In this document: one piece after another, positions 39,501 to 47,382 of the stretch
How positions within the stretch are numbered: position 1 is the stretch's first letter
Layout of the letters: the number at the start of each line of letters is the position of its first letter
Notes under the pieces: generated by a model
The model's database searches: none
Seen by the model: the letters and a program-made list of their open reading frames with translations, nothing else
Told to the model about the DNA's origin: nothing
NCBI RefSeq assembly: GCF_950023065.1
Contig: NC_088679.1
Coordinates: 42,160,001-42,224,000, forward strand
Origin: Planococcus citri
Taxonomy: Eukaryota > Arthropoda > Insecta > Hemiptera > Pseudococcidae
Length of the DNA: 64,000 nucleotides
Direction: 5' to 3'
Position numbers and translations under genes: made by a program

Positions 39501-42500
39501 CAGATCTTCTTCGAGCAACTGAATCCGACGATTCAATGCAGCTACTTCACTTTCAGCCTAAAGGCAAACAATTACATAGCACACAATCAATATTGGAAAT
39601 GAAAATTTACCTATCACAAAATAATCATTAAAAAACAGAGAAATATCCTGAGTAAGTAACATTACATAATAAGGGATCGGTGATTCGATGTTTCATAACG
39701 TAAGTTTAATAATCGCATGATTATATCAAAGTAATGGGCAAGTATTTATCAGAAAATTACTACCGCTATTGTACATATAGCAAAACCACCTCAACTAGGT
39801 ACTACTATTCAGCTCATCGTCGCTATGCACCAGTTAATTAAAGTAATTACAACGTACAGCCGACGAATCTCTTTAGGAATTCTTGGTGCTCGGTTCAAAG
39901 ACCCGAACACGTGGTTGGGAGAAGATGAGAGAAAAAAGATTGAGCGGTGAAGGTGATATAAAAAGCAAAAGTGTTCAAATTTTCGAATTCAGCTCTCGCC
40001 ATCCGCGAATCAATTAAAATGTATTCGTTTTAACTACGGTTTCCAACAAAACACCAGAACTACCTTCGAATATGCGGCAAAGTAAAACAGTCGCGGCCAA
40101 TGCCTCTCTAATAACAGGATACTCCACCTTAAAACTATTATACCAAACAAATTGTTAAATCGTTAAACGAGATTCAACTCGATTTATTTCACACCATAGC
40201 TGCGCTCATACCTTTAACCTTTACATGGCAAATACAATTGACGATTGTTCGCGCGAGCTACTCCGAATATACCCAATACATTGGAGATACTATGTACATG
40301 TGTTCACGCAGTATGTTCCACTTCTCCCCATAAACACGCCTAAACTATAACCAAATACTCAAATACTAGTACAAATTATCGAATGAAAAAAAAAATTGAT
40401 TCTACACGTGAGAATATTACGCAGACAAATCCTTACGTGAAAAATATTACCTTTCAATTTCGACGCTAATTTTAAACCTTCGAAAGTGAAGAATAAATTA
40501 ATCGAATCGAATACTTATAAGGGTTTACCATAAGGTGTCCTTTACACGTACCATACCACTCAGCACCACCCCTCTGAACAGTTATTTTTATAAAATTGTC
40601 AATTACTCATTACTACATTTCCTCTATCGTGTAAGATGACTTCTTATTAGAATATAAATGCGATTCAGTCATCAGCAATGACTAATCCACTAAGGTAGTT
40701 TATTTCATTTTTACATAAATGGAAGAAGTTACGTAACAGGCACATATCATAAACGACGAATTTCAATGCTGCATTACGTTGCACTATGGTAGGTTCCAAG
40801 TACTTAGGTACTTTCGATCTAGTACATATTTTGAAAATAGCTTCTTCAAGTTTTCAAGAGTTTTCCTTATCAATTTTCAGTCAGATGGGTAATTTTAATT
40901 AATACGATTTTGCGTTCAATATCACTAACCTAGATGTTATACTTTGACAGTTTTTTAAAACAACTCAGACTCACTGATTCGATCAATGAAAATAAAAATT
41001 GATAATAATTTTTTTATTATGCCTGCTGCGATCTCATTACCGTTTCCTCTGAACATACGAGTAAGAAGTGATAATGTAATGAGCTCGTAATAATTTTTCA
41101 TCGTTACCGGATGAAGACTTTATCGGTTTCGAGAATGATATGAAAGTAAATATGACGAAAGTGCAACACATGTAATCATTTGTACGTATTTGTAGCGAAG
41201 GTAACATTTTGATAACTCGATCTTGACCATTTGAAGGTTCGTTAGCGAGAAAATCATCACAGAAAACACTCCAGAATCGATAACTATTCACAAGTTCAAG
41301 AAACCAAGTTCCTGAGAATAGGTTGAAACATCATACCAGGTAACAATAATTACGTGATGAGCTAAACGCGAAATCAAATTAACGATAATAGGATTCTGAG
41401 TATCGAAAGGTAGATAACTAGGACGTGTAAATCGAAGTATACCAAGAGCAATCATCGAAAATCACTACACACCACACAGCGATTGCGAATTACAGCACAT
41501 AATGACTTTACCGGCGCAACCGGTGGATGCAAATAACACTCAAGAAAGACTTGATTATTCTAAATGGGTGTTTTCAAGTGCTATGTGAGCGATATAGAAA
41601 CACAAATAGAAAAACCATCGAGGATAAGACTTCGATAGTTATTGAAATATGAAATTAATATCTCATTCAGAATTTGTAAATTATACTTATGCTGAAGAGT
41701 AAAAGCTGATGGGAATTGGGAAGATGAAATTGATATGCTAAGAAACGAATGCTACTGTGAAATCATTGAAATAGTTCGAAGGGTACTTATATTAGATAAT
41801 AGTTGTAGATAGAATGAAACATACTTCTTCCCGGCGCATAATTTCTAACTGAAGTCTTTTATGGAACTCCTCGCATTCATCTTTGTACTTTTCCATTTCT
41901 TCTTTAGTTTGTCGCATTTTCTTTTTTAGAACATCTAGTAATGTGCCTTGCTGCATTGTTGTCGTCATTTTAATTATTTAACAATGAACACTTCGAACGA
42001 GAAACCGAAAATTAATACGATATCACACGTAAGCCGACCGCTAGCAAGATGGTGGACACCAAACTCAACAGAAAAACTAGAAACTTGATGACCGCAAACC
42101 ACAGACCGCACACATCATACAAACAAACACAACTACAGTAACAATCTGCAAGTATTTAGCAAGCCGAATCGATAGACCACTTCTTCAACAAAACGACCGA
42201 CAACCAGTAAGAAATACACCAACACTGATCAAGAGTAAGGAACTAAATACCAGGTATGGAAATACGCCATCTTTGGATATGGAAAAAAATTTTCAAGGAC
42301 TAAATTTATAAATAATACCACCAATTTACGTTATTTTTTTACTTCATATTCATTTTAATACACAAAATAAACATTTTCCCACCATTTTTTTGATTCAATT
42401 TCATTATACGACTGAAATGAAAAAATCACATCACCGTCAAAACTACGAAATCTATAACCAAAAATGGCGTATTTCCATACCTGGTATTTAGTTCCTTAAT

Positions 42501-45500
42501 CAAGAGTAACGAGTGATCAAACACAAACTTTCAGCTTTTGTTGACCGTACAATGACTGCAGTTGAACTGCGACACCAACCGACAAAATCATTCAACAGTG
42601 ACGAATCAATTCAACATTATTCAGCAACAACCATCAACATTTCAACAAGTAGGATCAACACACAAACACCTAACTATTACGAAGGCAAAAAGTGATACCG
42701 CGACGTTCGGCTCGAGATTTTTTTTCATTTTTAAAAAAAACTTCAAAGTTCAAACCACCTGTAGCTACTGCAGCAAATTTTTAAAATAAAAAGTGGCTAT
42801 CATTTCAAATTGACTAATAATTCAAATCATCAAATGTTAAAAATAATTAAAATAAAAATGAAAAGAATTTCTCGCCAAGTTTAAATAAATTTCTCGAAAG
42901 ATTTTCGTTTTTTGCTACCTATGCAATAGCAATGGCAATACAGCTTAAAAATTATTTGAAAATTGTAAAATTTGATAAAATACTCAACATGGACATACTC
43001 ATACTCAATCTATTTTTGAACGGACTATAAGACCTCAAATTTTGGTTTGGAAGGAATATTGCATACAAATTTTTAGTACATTTTACAGGCTCAATGTCCT
43101 TTCTCCAAAATACAAAAGTAAGCATGACATATGTAGCACCCACTACCTATAAATTTAGATGGTAAAATCTTGGGGATGGCGCGCGAGGAGGAGCTGATGT
43201 AGCACTCAAATAGACTTCACGAGTTCTACTATATAGATTAAAATATAAACTAATATGGTTAAATTTACAAACTTATCATACGAATAAAAATCTTGGGATT
43301 TAAATTCCCAATCGTTACTGGAATAAGATATTATGGCACTATTTTTCAGTAATCAGAAGGACTTCTCCGCAAAAGCATTTACATTCAAGAATTAATTTTA
43401 AGTAAACATTAAATTCACGACTAATAAGTAATAATGCAGAAATTGATAACTCATTACGACGAAAATTGTGTCTATAAGTATGATATCAGAAATTATTTTG
43501 AAAACCCAAAATCAATACGTTTCAACTTTAGGAAAAATAAAATAAATATTTCCAAAATTTCAAAATAGTGCCACAACCACATGAACCACATCAATATAAA
43601 TATAAACTATTCTATCAATGAAAATAAAACAAATGTATTTTCAAAAACGATTGTAAAATAGCACGAGAATGTTACTGAGACTATAGAAATTCAAAACAAT
43701 ATCTTTAGGTACATTTCGGACCACTTATTACTTTTTGTTAAAAATATTTCTCTGTTTAATAATGAAGTATTTGTGAGGGAAAATTTACCAAAAAATTGTT
43801 AGGTCCTATTACAAATACGAATTTCCAATTATTCACAAGATTACAAATTTTGATAATTACGCAATCAGGTTACTGATTTTTCAAAAAATAAGTTCAATTA
43901 CTTTGCAGCAATTTTTTTTCTTCTTTTCTTCATTAAAAAGAAAAAACATACACTGCAACAAAGTAACCTACTTTGTTAAAACTCCGACCGCAAAAGTATG
44001 AACGAAAGTTGAGACAATTTAGCTCTTATGAAACAAAAATGCGGGCCCCTAAAATATTTACTAACCCTTTTCAATTGAGAATTGAGAATATTGTGTAATT
44101 CATTTCTTATCACACTAAATTTCATCAGCGTGTCAGAGCTAAATATAGATGATCCGAAGCCTAATCCGGGATAACCTGGGGACCTTTGCTGTCTTCTTTT
44201 CAATCTTTCGGCTACAACTTCAGCGCTGACACTGGAGCATCGAAGTTTGGCTAGTTCTTCAGTTTCAGGATCCGCAGCAGGACCATCTTCACTGCCGTCA
44301 GCTTCCGAGCGAACATTTTCGGAAAATTCGGTGGTGTTTTCCACGGACGTACTGTTCACTTCCGCAGTTTCAGGAGGATTGTCGTTGTCATTTTTATCTG
44401 GACTAGCTTCTTGTCCAATCACAGTTCTTTCCCGAATTGGTAATACTTTTGAAGTCGTAGGTTTGTTAGTCCTTGTAATATCTATCACCGACCTGTTGTC
44501 TGTAGCAACATTGAACGTTCTTCGTTTACTGGTGGATTTTTTGAAAGGACGGCTGTGATGTTTCTCTTCATTTATTCGAGTACCATGTCGTTTATCATCT
44601 GCCATAGTTATAGGACATTTTTAAAATTCCAATCAAAATGAATACTTTGGTGTCGAAATAGATAATTATTTTCACTTGTTTTCACTATTCGATTCACTGA
44701 TAACTGTATACGACGATTAATCATACTGTAACGTGATTGGTTGATGACATGCGAAGTCGACTATCAGCGCCATCTAGTTATCGTTGACCAGTCATATGAT
44801 TTTTGTTTACACTGATAACATTGATAAGGAAAAGCAATTTTTAGAAAATTTTTCATGCGATGTGAATTTTTGTCAACTTTTCCACCACGTATTTCACGCG
44901 CGACCCGATTGTATGACTCGTATTTACTTTATTACAACGTTTTACAATGTTAAGTATGGTTGATGTACGCGAAGAATTCATCACAATTGATCTGCTCGTT
45001 TCTCCGCAGTGTTCAATATCCATCTTATATTAATTCACATAGAAACGCAGTAAATCGGTGACGTAATAAATTTAGAAATTATACGGCATACTCCGCGTGA
45101 AAACAATTGGCTACTGCCCAGATGAGTACACCACCAGCTCGTAGCTGCGTTATTTTAGTATTTCTTCACGTCGTTTTATTATTTTCTAAATATAAACGTA
45201 TAATGTTACACGTTCTTGCTTGCTGCAGGAAATACTTCATTTACTTATCGGATGCTTTCGAATGTTCCTACGAAAATAACGCACATCTTTCAGTATAGGT
45301 TACCCCAGGTGTTCAAGTTCATCTTCAATTCATTACCTACTCAAGTATTGAGCTTTCATCGATGGAGAACAGAAAAGCAGAACTCGAGAAATTATTCTAA
45401 ATGTATATGGTTCAATCAGATAACGACTTTTACATAATCAGAGAAAAATTGAAATCCTGTAAGGAATGCCATCTTCCCAAGCCCCCACTGTACATCGAGG

Positions 45501-47361
45501 AAATGAAATAATATTATAGGAACTATTTAGATAAAAAATGATCAGCTATTATCACAAATGGGTACTTTTATGCATATGATACACTATTTAGTGATGTGGT
45601 GACAGAGTGACAAATTCAAAAGCAAAAAATATCACGAAACTGATCTAAGTATAAAAAACCTTGCGTTGCGCGTCATTCAAACATTCATTACGAAGTCCTC
45701 ATGAGTTAGCGCCATGTCATTACATCTATCTACCTATATTTTATCCAGAGGCGATAATAGTTACATTATATACAGGTATTAATTCCTTAAATGGTAACAA
45801 ACGAGGACTGTGCGTCGCGTCATGCTCATAACTTTCATGAACACGTTTACTTTTTAAATTGAACGTAATCCGTTTTATAAGGGCTCTAGATGTTTGAAAA
45901 CTAAAGTAAAAAAATGACTATTCCCGATCCATTTTTTAAAATCCAATATTTTGGTTAGGTACCTATACTTTCAAATCAATGAACTTTTTAATAGGTAATT
46001 GAACTGTAGGAACCTAGATCTTTTTTTTGTACGCGTATTCAACTTTGAATCATACAATTGAAAACATTGATGTTGGCCTAATTTATTGACGTGGTTAGAG
46101 GTTAGCTGTGGTACATCATCTCTTGTATAAATTAGATGCTCAACAAACTTGATAGATACGCATAATTAAATGAAGGTAAGTATCTATCAGATGCCATCAA
46201 GTGCAAAAAATTCAATAATACACGAACTCCATATTGCTCACTTCACATTTTTAGCATGTATGTATTCGAAAAATAGGCTGGCAGATGTGTTTTTGTGTGT
46301 AATTGATTTTTTTTTTACATTTTCAAGTTTTTAGGAATTGAAAAAGAAAAGAAATCAAGATTACTCAAACACGAAAAATTGAACTTTTTAGAGGTGTTTG
46401 TGAAAGATATTCCCATACACACCCTCAAATAATCAAAATAATGAACGATAGGTACCTACAAGACCAATTTAGGATCGAAATTGCCATGCGATCATCTCGA
46501 ATATCAAGTATGAATCTAAATTTTAATTCAGTCACGTAGGTATATGAATATGAAATCACAATATAGTGATGTAGTTTATATTGTGGGATTGATCAAACGT
46601 GCTTTTTTATATTTTTCAGAGACTGATTTTCTTCACTATCGGTTCCATTAATACATTTTTTTTAAATAACAAAGATGTGAAAACGCATATCGCTGGTATA
46701 CACTACCTACGCATAAATATCACAGAATATCAATCACATAATTCATGATATTGCACATTTTTATCCCCTTACGACAATAATTTCTTTATCTAGGTATTTA
46801 ACAAATAAACACCAGGTAGCATTCGAACGTGTCATTATTTGAAGTTAACAGAAGACTTAAGTAGACCATAATTGGTGCATTGTTTACTATTTAAATTCAG
46901 ATTAGGCCACATCTAAAATTCCTTATAAATTCTTAAAAAGTTATTTTTACCACTTACCAATCCCGAAACCTATCTATACCGCGAATTATGCAAGCGTCAA
47001 GTTAAAGTTATACCTAAAGTAAATCTTACATTTTTAATACATGCCATTAGAAACATCTAATCACCGATTTGAAGGGGATATTAATATTGTCGTTTTGAGC
47101 GAATACTTGGTAGGTACTTACCGTTTGTAGAGCCTTGTTTTTCTCTTCCAATTTGGCATTGACTTGCATCAGTTGTTCTTGAGTTTGATCTAATTCGTTT
47201 TCAATAGTTTGGATTTTCTTTTGTAAAGCACGAGCCTCTTCTTCAGCCTTTTCGGCTCTGAGATTTGCGTCTCTTGCTTGCTGTTCGCAGAGAAGGGCGC
47301 GATCCATCGCGTTATCCTTCTCCAGCTTCATCGCTTGCATTTTCTTCTTGATTGCGTCCAT
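3433..47361 (-). CDS. Tm1: Tropomyosin 1 gene, multi-isoform (overall coding span)
   Basis: Tropomyosin is a parallel coiled-coil dimer that polymerises head to tail along actin filaments and controls myosin access and filament dynamics. Thirteen-plus coding exons were assembled by hand with GT-AG junctions and consistent phases. In transcription order they are: first exons 47361-47122 (1a), 44605-44066 (1c) or 41968-41825 (1b); exon 3, 39557-39424; exon 4b 34779-34662 or 4a 32391-32274; exon 5a 17303-17233 or 5b 15340-15270; exon 6, 13763-13688; exon 7a 10708-10646 or 7b 10451-10389; exon 8, 7183-7114; last exon 9a 6665-6583, 9b 5615-5533 or 9c 3512-3433. The muscle-type start gives 284 residues with 9a or 9b, the canonical long tropomyosin length, and 283 with 9c. 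The cytoplasmic start gives 252. Residues match insect Tm1 (for example [19 protein letters not shown]). The identification is secure; which exon combinations are used in vivo is not visible from sequence. Confidence 0.97.
3513..5532 (-). other. Intron before 9c / 3' UTR of 9b
   Basis: AT-rich and without coding signal; probably contains the 3' UTR of 9b (5532 down to about 5100) and then intron sequence. No repeat or RNA gene recognised. Confidence 0.6.
5186..5191 (-). terminator. Candidate polyadenylation signal after Tm1 exon 9b
   Basis: Minus-strand AATAAA about 340 nt past the 9b stop; a second copy is at 5128-5133. Support is motif and position only. Confidence 0.3.
5533..5615 (-). CDS. 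Tm1: Tm1 alternative last exon 9b
   Basis: Completes Asp then reads [20 protein letters not shown] then VELYGF and stops at 5533-5535. Acceptor TTACAG. Downstream minus-strand AATAAA signals lie at 5186-5191 and 5128-5133, so it probably has its own 3' UTR. Confidence 0.93.
5616..7113 (-). other. Introns around Tm1 exons 9b, 9a and 8
   Basis: Apart from exon 9a (6583-6665) this is A/T-rich intron or alternative 3' UTR with homopolymer A tracts, such as 6550-6564. Nothing else supportable. Confidence 0.6.
6583..6665 (-). CDS. Tm1: Tm1 alternative last exon 9a
   Basis: Completes Asp then reads [20 protein letters not shown] then NDIQNM and stops at 6583-6585. Acceptor GTGCAG. It is the most divergent of the three ends and lacks the aromatic, muscle-type LDxxFxEL overlap motif, as expected for a non-muscle isoform. 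Confidence 0.92.
7114..7183 (-). CDS. Tm1: Tm1 common exon 8
   Basis: Twenty-three codons plus one base reading [20 protein letters not shown] then RLE. Acceptor GACAG, donor GTACGT. It is the last common exon; its phase-1 end fits all three last exons, each of which begins AT to make Asp. Confidence 0.96.
7184..10388 (-). other. Tm1 intron 7-8
   Basis: No coding signal found. An ATTAATTAATTAATT run lies near 7786-7801. A stretch near 7950-8060 weakly resembles a tropomyosin tail but lacks a usable acceptor (see rejected items). Confidence 0.6.
10389..10451 (-). CDS. Tm1: Tm1 exon 7b, mutually exclusive with 7a
   Basis: Twenty-one codons reading [19 protein letters not shown] then KE. Acceptor AATAG, donor GTAAAT. 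Identical in length and phase to 7a, with clearly different surface residues. Confidence 0.95.
10646..10708 (-). CDS. Tm1: Tm1 exon 7a, mutually exclusive with 7b
   Basis: Twenty-one codons reading [19 protein letters not shown] then KE. Acceptor GGGCAG, donor GTAGTT. Only about 194 nt separate it from 7b. Confidence 0.95.
10709..13687 (-). other. Tm1 intron 6-7
   Basis: No exon found. A TAGTCGTAGTCGTAATCG run lies near 11432-11450 and a pure A tract near 12532-12548. Otherwise featureless. Confidence 0.6.
13688..13763 (-). CDS. Tm1: Tm1 common exon 6
   Basis: Completes a split Ser (after 5a) or Asp (after 5b) and reads [20 protein letters not shown] then VSEEK. Acceptor TCTTAG, donor GTACGT, phase 0 out. 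This is one of the most conserved tropomyosin segments. Confidence 0.96.
13764..15269 (-). other. Tm1 intron 5b-6
   Basis: Holds the tRNA-like fragment at 13931-13990 and a poly-T run near 14427-14440. No other supportable feature. Confidence 0.55.
13931..13990 (+). pseudogene. tRNA-like fragment, possibly tRNA-derived SINE head
   Basis: The stretch has a TGGTCTAATGG box-A-like motif, then GGACTTTTGA where a tRNA-Gln would have its anticodon arm, then GGTTCAAT as a box-B-like motif about 30 bp on. The arms do not pair well enough for a working tRNA, and no CCA-proximal stem closes. Best read as a decayed tRNA copy or SINE promoter region. Confidence 0.35.
15270..15340 (-). CDS. Tm1: Tm1 exon 5b, mutually exclusive with 5a
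   Basis: 71 nt reading [20 protein letters not shown] then HCD plus two bases; same length and phases as 5a. Acceptor TTTAG, donor GTAAGT. It introduces His and Cys into an otherwise typical repeat; the Cys could allow a cross-chain disulfide, which is inference. Confidence 0.92.
15341..17232 (-). other. Tm1 intron between exons 5a and 5b
   Basis: Contains the (GAC)6 CpG-rich patch; no exon or other element seen in the rest. Confidence 0.6.
16019..16036. repeat. (GAC)6 microsatellite in a CpG-rich patch
   Basis: Six perfect GAC units followed by GTCGGCCGACG, in a locally CpG-rich stretch (15965-16045) unlike the surrounding AT-rich intron between exons 5b and 5a. Confidence 0.8.
17233..17303 (-). 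CDS. Tm1: Tm1 exon 5a, mutually exclusive with 5b
   Basis: 71 nt reading [20 protein letters not shown] then SGES, with the last Ser split. Acceptor ATAG, donor GTAAGC. Preceded by a 15-kb intron, the largest in the gene, which contains the palindromic element and the CpG-rich patch. Confidence 0.94.
17760..18450. repeat. Diverged direct copy of the palindrome's internal spacer
   Basis: Order and wording match 20090-20530: GACTCA then TTTTGAGTTGAA, a block with TTTTCGAAAAA then CGTG and TTTTTTC, and finally TTCCAAAATATTT followed by TTTCGATGTTT. Gaps and substitutions are many, so this is an old copy of the same repeat family. Confidence 0.5.
18203..18319. repeat. Short inverted repeat pair
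   Basis: CAGTAGTGCCAAATTTTT at 18203-18220 is mirrored by its reverse complement at 18302-18319 with one change. Weaker pairing (GGGAATATTTT) extends outward to about 18186 and 18338. Looks like a small foldback inside the repeat complex. Confidence 0.5.
18486..18511 (+). repeat. Poly-T tract abutting the palindromic element
   Basis: An uninterrupted T run of about 26 nt ends three bases before the left terminus of the 3.1-kb element, obscuring any target-site duplication. Confidence 0.9.
18514..19340 (+). repeat. Left arm of palindromic element
   Basis: Outer unit at 18514-19143, then a diverged inner unit from 19144. Both units share the order GGGTA, AGATAGG or AAATAGG, CAAAATGCCC or TAAAATGCCCC, GATGAAAC, and a C-rich CCCCACCCCAC block. 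Confidence 0.85.
20770..21594 (-). repeat. Right arm of palindromic element
   Basis: Reverse complement of the left arm, ending CCCTTT at 21594 followed by TCCATTTG. Inner unit boundary at 20962. Confidence 0.85.
23137..23230 (-). promoter_or_regulatory. CpG-rich patch with strong minus-strand splice donor; candidate internal first exon
   Basis: The stretch holds many CpGs, including a direct repeat of GCGACGCGAG at 23141-23165, in a strongly AT-rich intron. On the minus strand it ends GCCGCCG followed by GTGAGAG, a good donor, with G at 23136 as last exon base. No ATG precedes the donor. A non-coding first exon for a shorter Tm1 transcript beginning near exon 5 would fit, but this is inference; a separate minus-strand transcript is the alternative. 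Confidence 0.35.
32274..32391 (-). CDS. Tm1: Tm1 exon 4a, mutually exclusive with 4b
   Basis: 118 nt reading (R)[19 protein letters not shown] to EEADKKYDE. The acceptor is ATGTAG, and the non-consensus donor GTGATA may favour regulated splicing. It has identical length and phase to 4b, 2.3 kb away; using both would insert 39 residues and shift the heptad and actin-binding repeat, so exclusive choice is expected. Confidence 0.94.
32392..34661 (-). other. Tm1 intron between exons 4b and 4a
   Basis: AT-rich; nothing beyond short homopolymers recognised. Confidence 0.6.
34662..34779 (-). CDS. Tm1: Tm1 exon 4b, mutually exclusive with 4a
   Basis: 118 nt in the same phase as 4a; completes the split Arg and continues [20 protein letters not shown] to EEADKKYEE. 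Acceptor CTTAAG; the donor, GTAACT, is weak. An acceptor 6 nt further in (GATAAG) would drop two residues and break the 284-residue length, so the outer one was chosen. [14 protein letters not shown] matches one of the two Drosophila Tm1 forms. Confidence 0.94.
35604..35846. mobile_element. 243-bp hairpin MITE (Tc1/mariner-like, TA flanks)
   Basis: The sequence is an almost perfect palindrome. The left end CTCTCTAAATTTGAAACAGT is mirrored at the right, arms of about 115 bp differ at only two or three positions, and a short loop lies near 35725. TA dinucleotides flank it at 35602-35603 and 35847-35848, the Tc1/mariner target signature. ACTG/CAGT motifs recur through each arm and may be transposase-binding subrepeats. 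No coding capacity. Confidence 0.9.
37813..38523. mobile_element. 711-bp non-autonomous hAT-like element
   Basis: Left terminus CAGGGACGTAGCGAAG is matched by the reverse complement of the right terminus (CTTCGCTTCGTCCCTG) at 15 of 16 positions. Flanking octamers are TCCCTAAG (37805-37812) and TCCCCAAG (38524-38531), 7 of 8 identical, as for a hAT 8-bp target duplication. G-rich and C-rich runs lie just inside the ends. No transposase frame inside. Confidence 0.82.
39424..39557 (-). CDS. Tm1: Tm1 common exon 3
   Basis: Forty-four codons plus two bases, running [19 protein letters not shown] to AADESE plus a split Arg. Acceptor TTTAG, donor GTAAGT. It is the first exon shared by all three promoters, so it is the coiled-coil entry point for every isoform. 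Confidence 0.96.
39558..41824 (-). other. Tm1 intron 1b-3
   Basis: AT-rich intron without recognised elements. Confidence 0.6.
41825..41968 (-). CDS. Tm1: Tm1 alternative first coding exon 1b (short, cytoplasmic type)
   Basis: Forty-eight codons, starting [20 protein letters not shown] and ending EIMRREE, followed by a GTATGT donor in phase 0. It joins exon 3 to give a 252-residue non-muscle tropomyosin. The [20 protein letters not shown] core matches the Drosophila cytoplasmic Tm1 start as I remember it. An in-frame TAA lies four codons upstream of the ATG, fixing the start. Confidence 0.93.
42226..42236 (-). promoter_or_regulatory. Candidate initiator of the cytoplasmic Tm1 promoter
   Basis: TCAGTG on the minus strand with the A at 42226 matches the arthropod initiator, 258 nt upstream of the exon 1b start codon. 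GGTCGT, resembling a downstream promoter element, lies about 28 bp further in. The 263-bp transposon begins about 10 bp upstream. Motif-based only. Confidence 0.3.
42236..42498. mobile_element. 263-bp MITE with 46-bp terminal inverted repeats and 8-bp target duplication
   Basis: The left end TAAGGAACTAAATACCAGGT continues to GCCATCTTTGG. The right end is its reverse complement over about 46 bp with three or four changes. Perfect ATCAAGAG octamers flank it at 42228-42235 and 42499-42506. The 8-bp duplication suggests hAT or a similar superfamily, though the TAAGG terminus is not typical. It lies just upstream of the cytoplasmic Tm1 first exon. Confidence 0.88.
42507..44065 (-). other. Tm1 intron downstream of exon 1c
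   Basis: No coding exon. TGGCACTATTTT at 43334-43345 is mirrored at 43562-43573, but no target duplication supports calling it an element. Confidence 0.5.
44066..44605 (-). CDS. Tm1: Tm1 alternative first coding exon 1c, atypical (I/C-type) N-terminal domain
   Basis: An open exon of 180 codons lies between two known Tm1 first exons on the same strand. It ends AAAAGG followed by GTTAGT in phase 0, exactly the phase needed to join exon 3. Residues 1-140 are polar and low complexity: basic at 5-30, acidic at 68-118. A glycine-rich motif, [12 protein letters not shown], spans 144-155. From about 162 the sequence becomes helical ([20 protein letters not shown]) and its heptad runs on into [11 protein letters not shown] of exon 3. 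Predicted protein: 384 residues. In Drosophila the only Tm1 product with a long disordered head is Tm1-I/C (aTm1), which links oskar mRNA to kinesin-1. The assignment rests on position, phase and architecture, not on a database match. An initiator-like TCAGTG lies about 93 nt upstream (A at 44698). An unrelated single-exon gene is the main alternative, but reading through the donor only adds about 29 non-conserved codons. Confidence 0.75.
44606..47121 (-). other. Tm1 intron 1a and upstream region of exon 1c
   Basis: The first hundred bases should hold the promoter and 5' UTR of exon 1c (TCAGTG, A at 44698). The rest is AT-rich without recognised features. Confidence 0.5.
47122..47361 (-). CDS. 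Tm1: Tm1 alternative first coding exon 1a (long, muscle type)
   Basis: Eighty codons starting [18 protein letters not shown] and ending [11 protein letters not shown], followed by a GTAAGT donor in phase 0. The MDAIKKKM start is the acetylatable overlap-complex end of long tropomyosins. It corresponds to fused vertebrate exons 1a and 2. It opens with 21 nt of 5' UTR after an acceptor, so the exon begins at 47382. It is separated from the next common exon by 7.6 kb containing two other first exons. Confidence 0.95.
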
Positions 47362-47382
47362 TTTGGATTGTTAGTTGTTTTC

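Noticed and set aside
43334..43573. 12-bp inverted pair TGGCACTATTTT
   Set aside because: No target duplication and the ends are short; could be chance in AT-rich DNA.
44247..44558. 103-residue plus-strand open frame
   Set aside because: Antisense shadow of the Tm1 exon 1c coding sequence.
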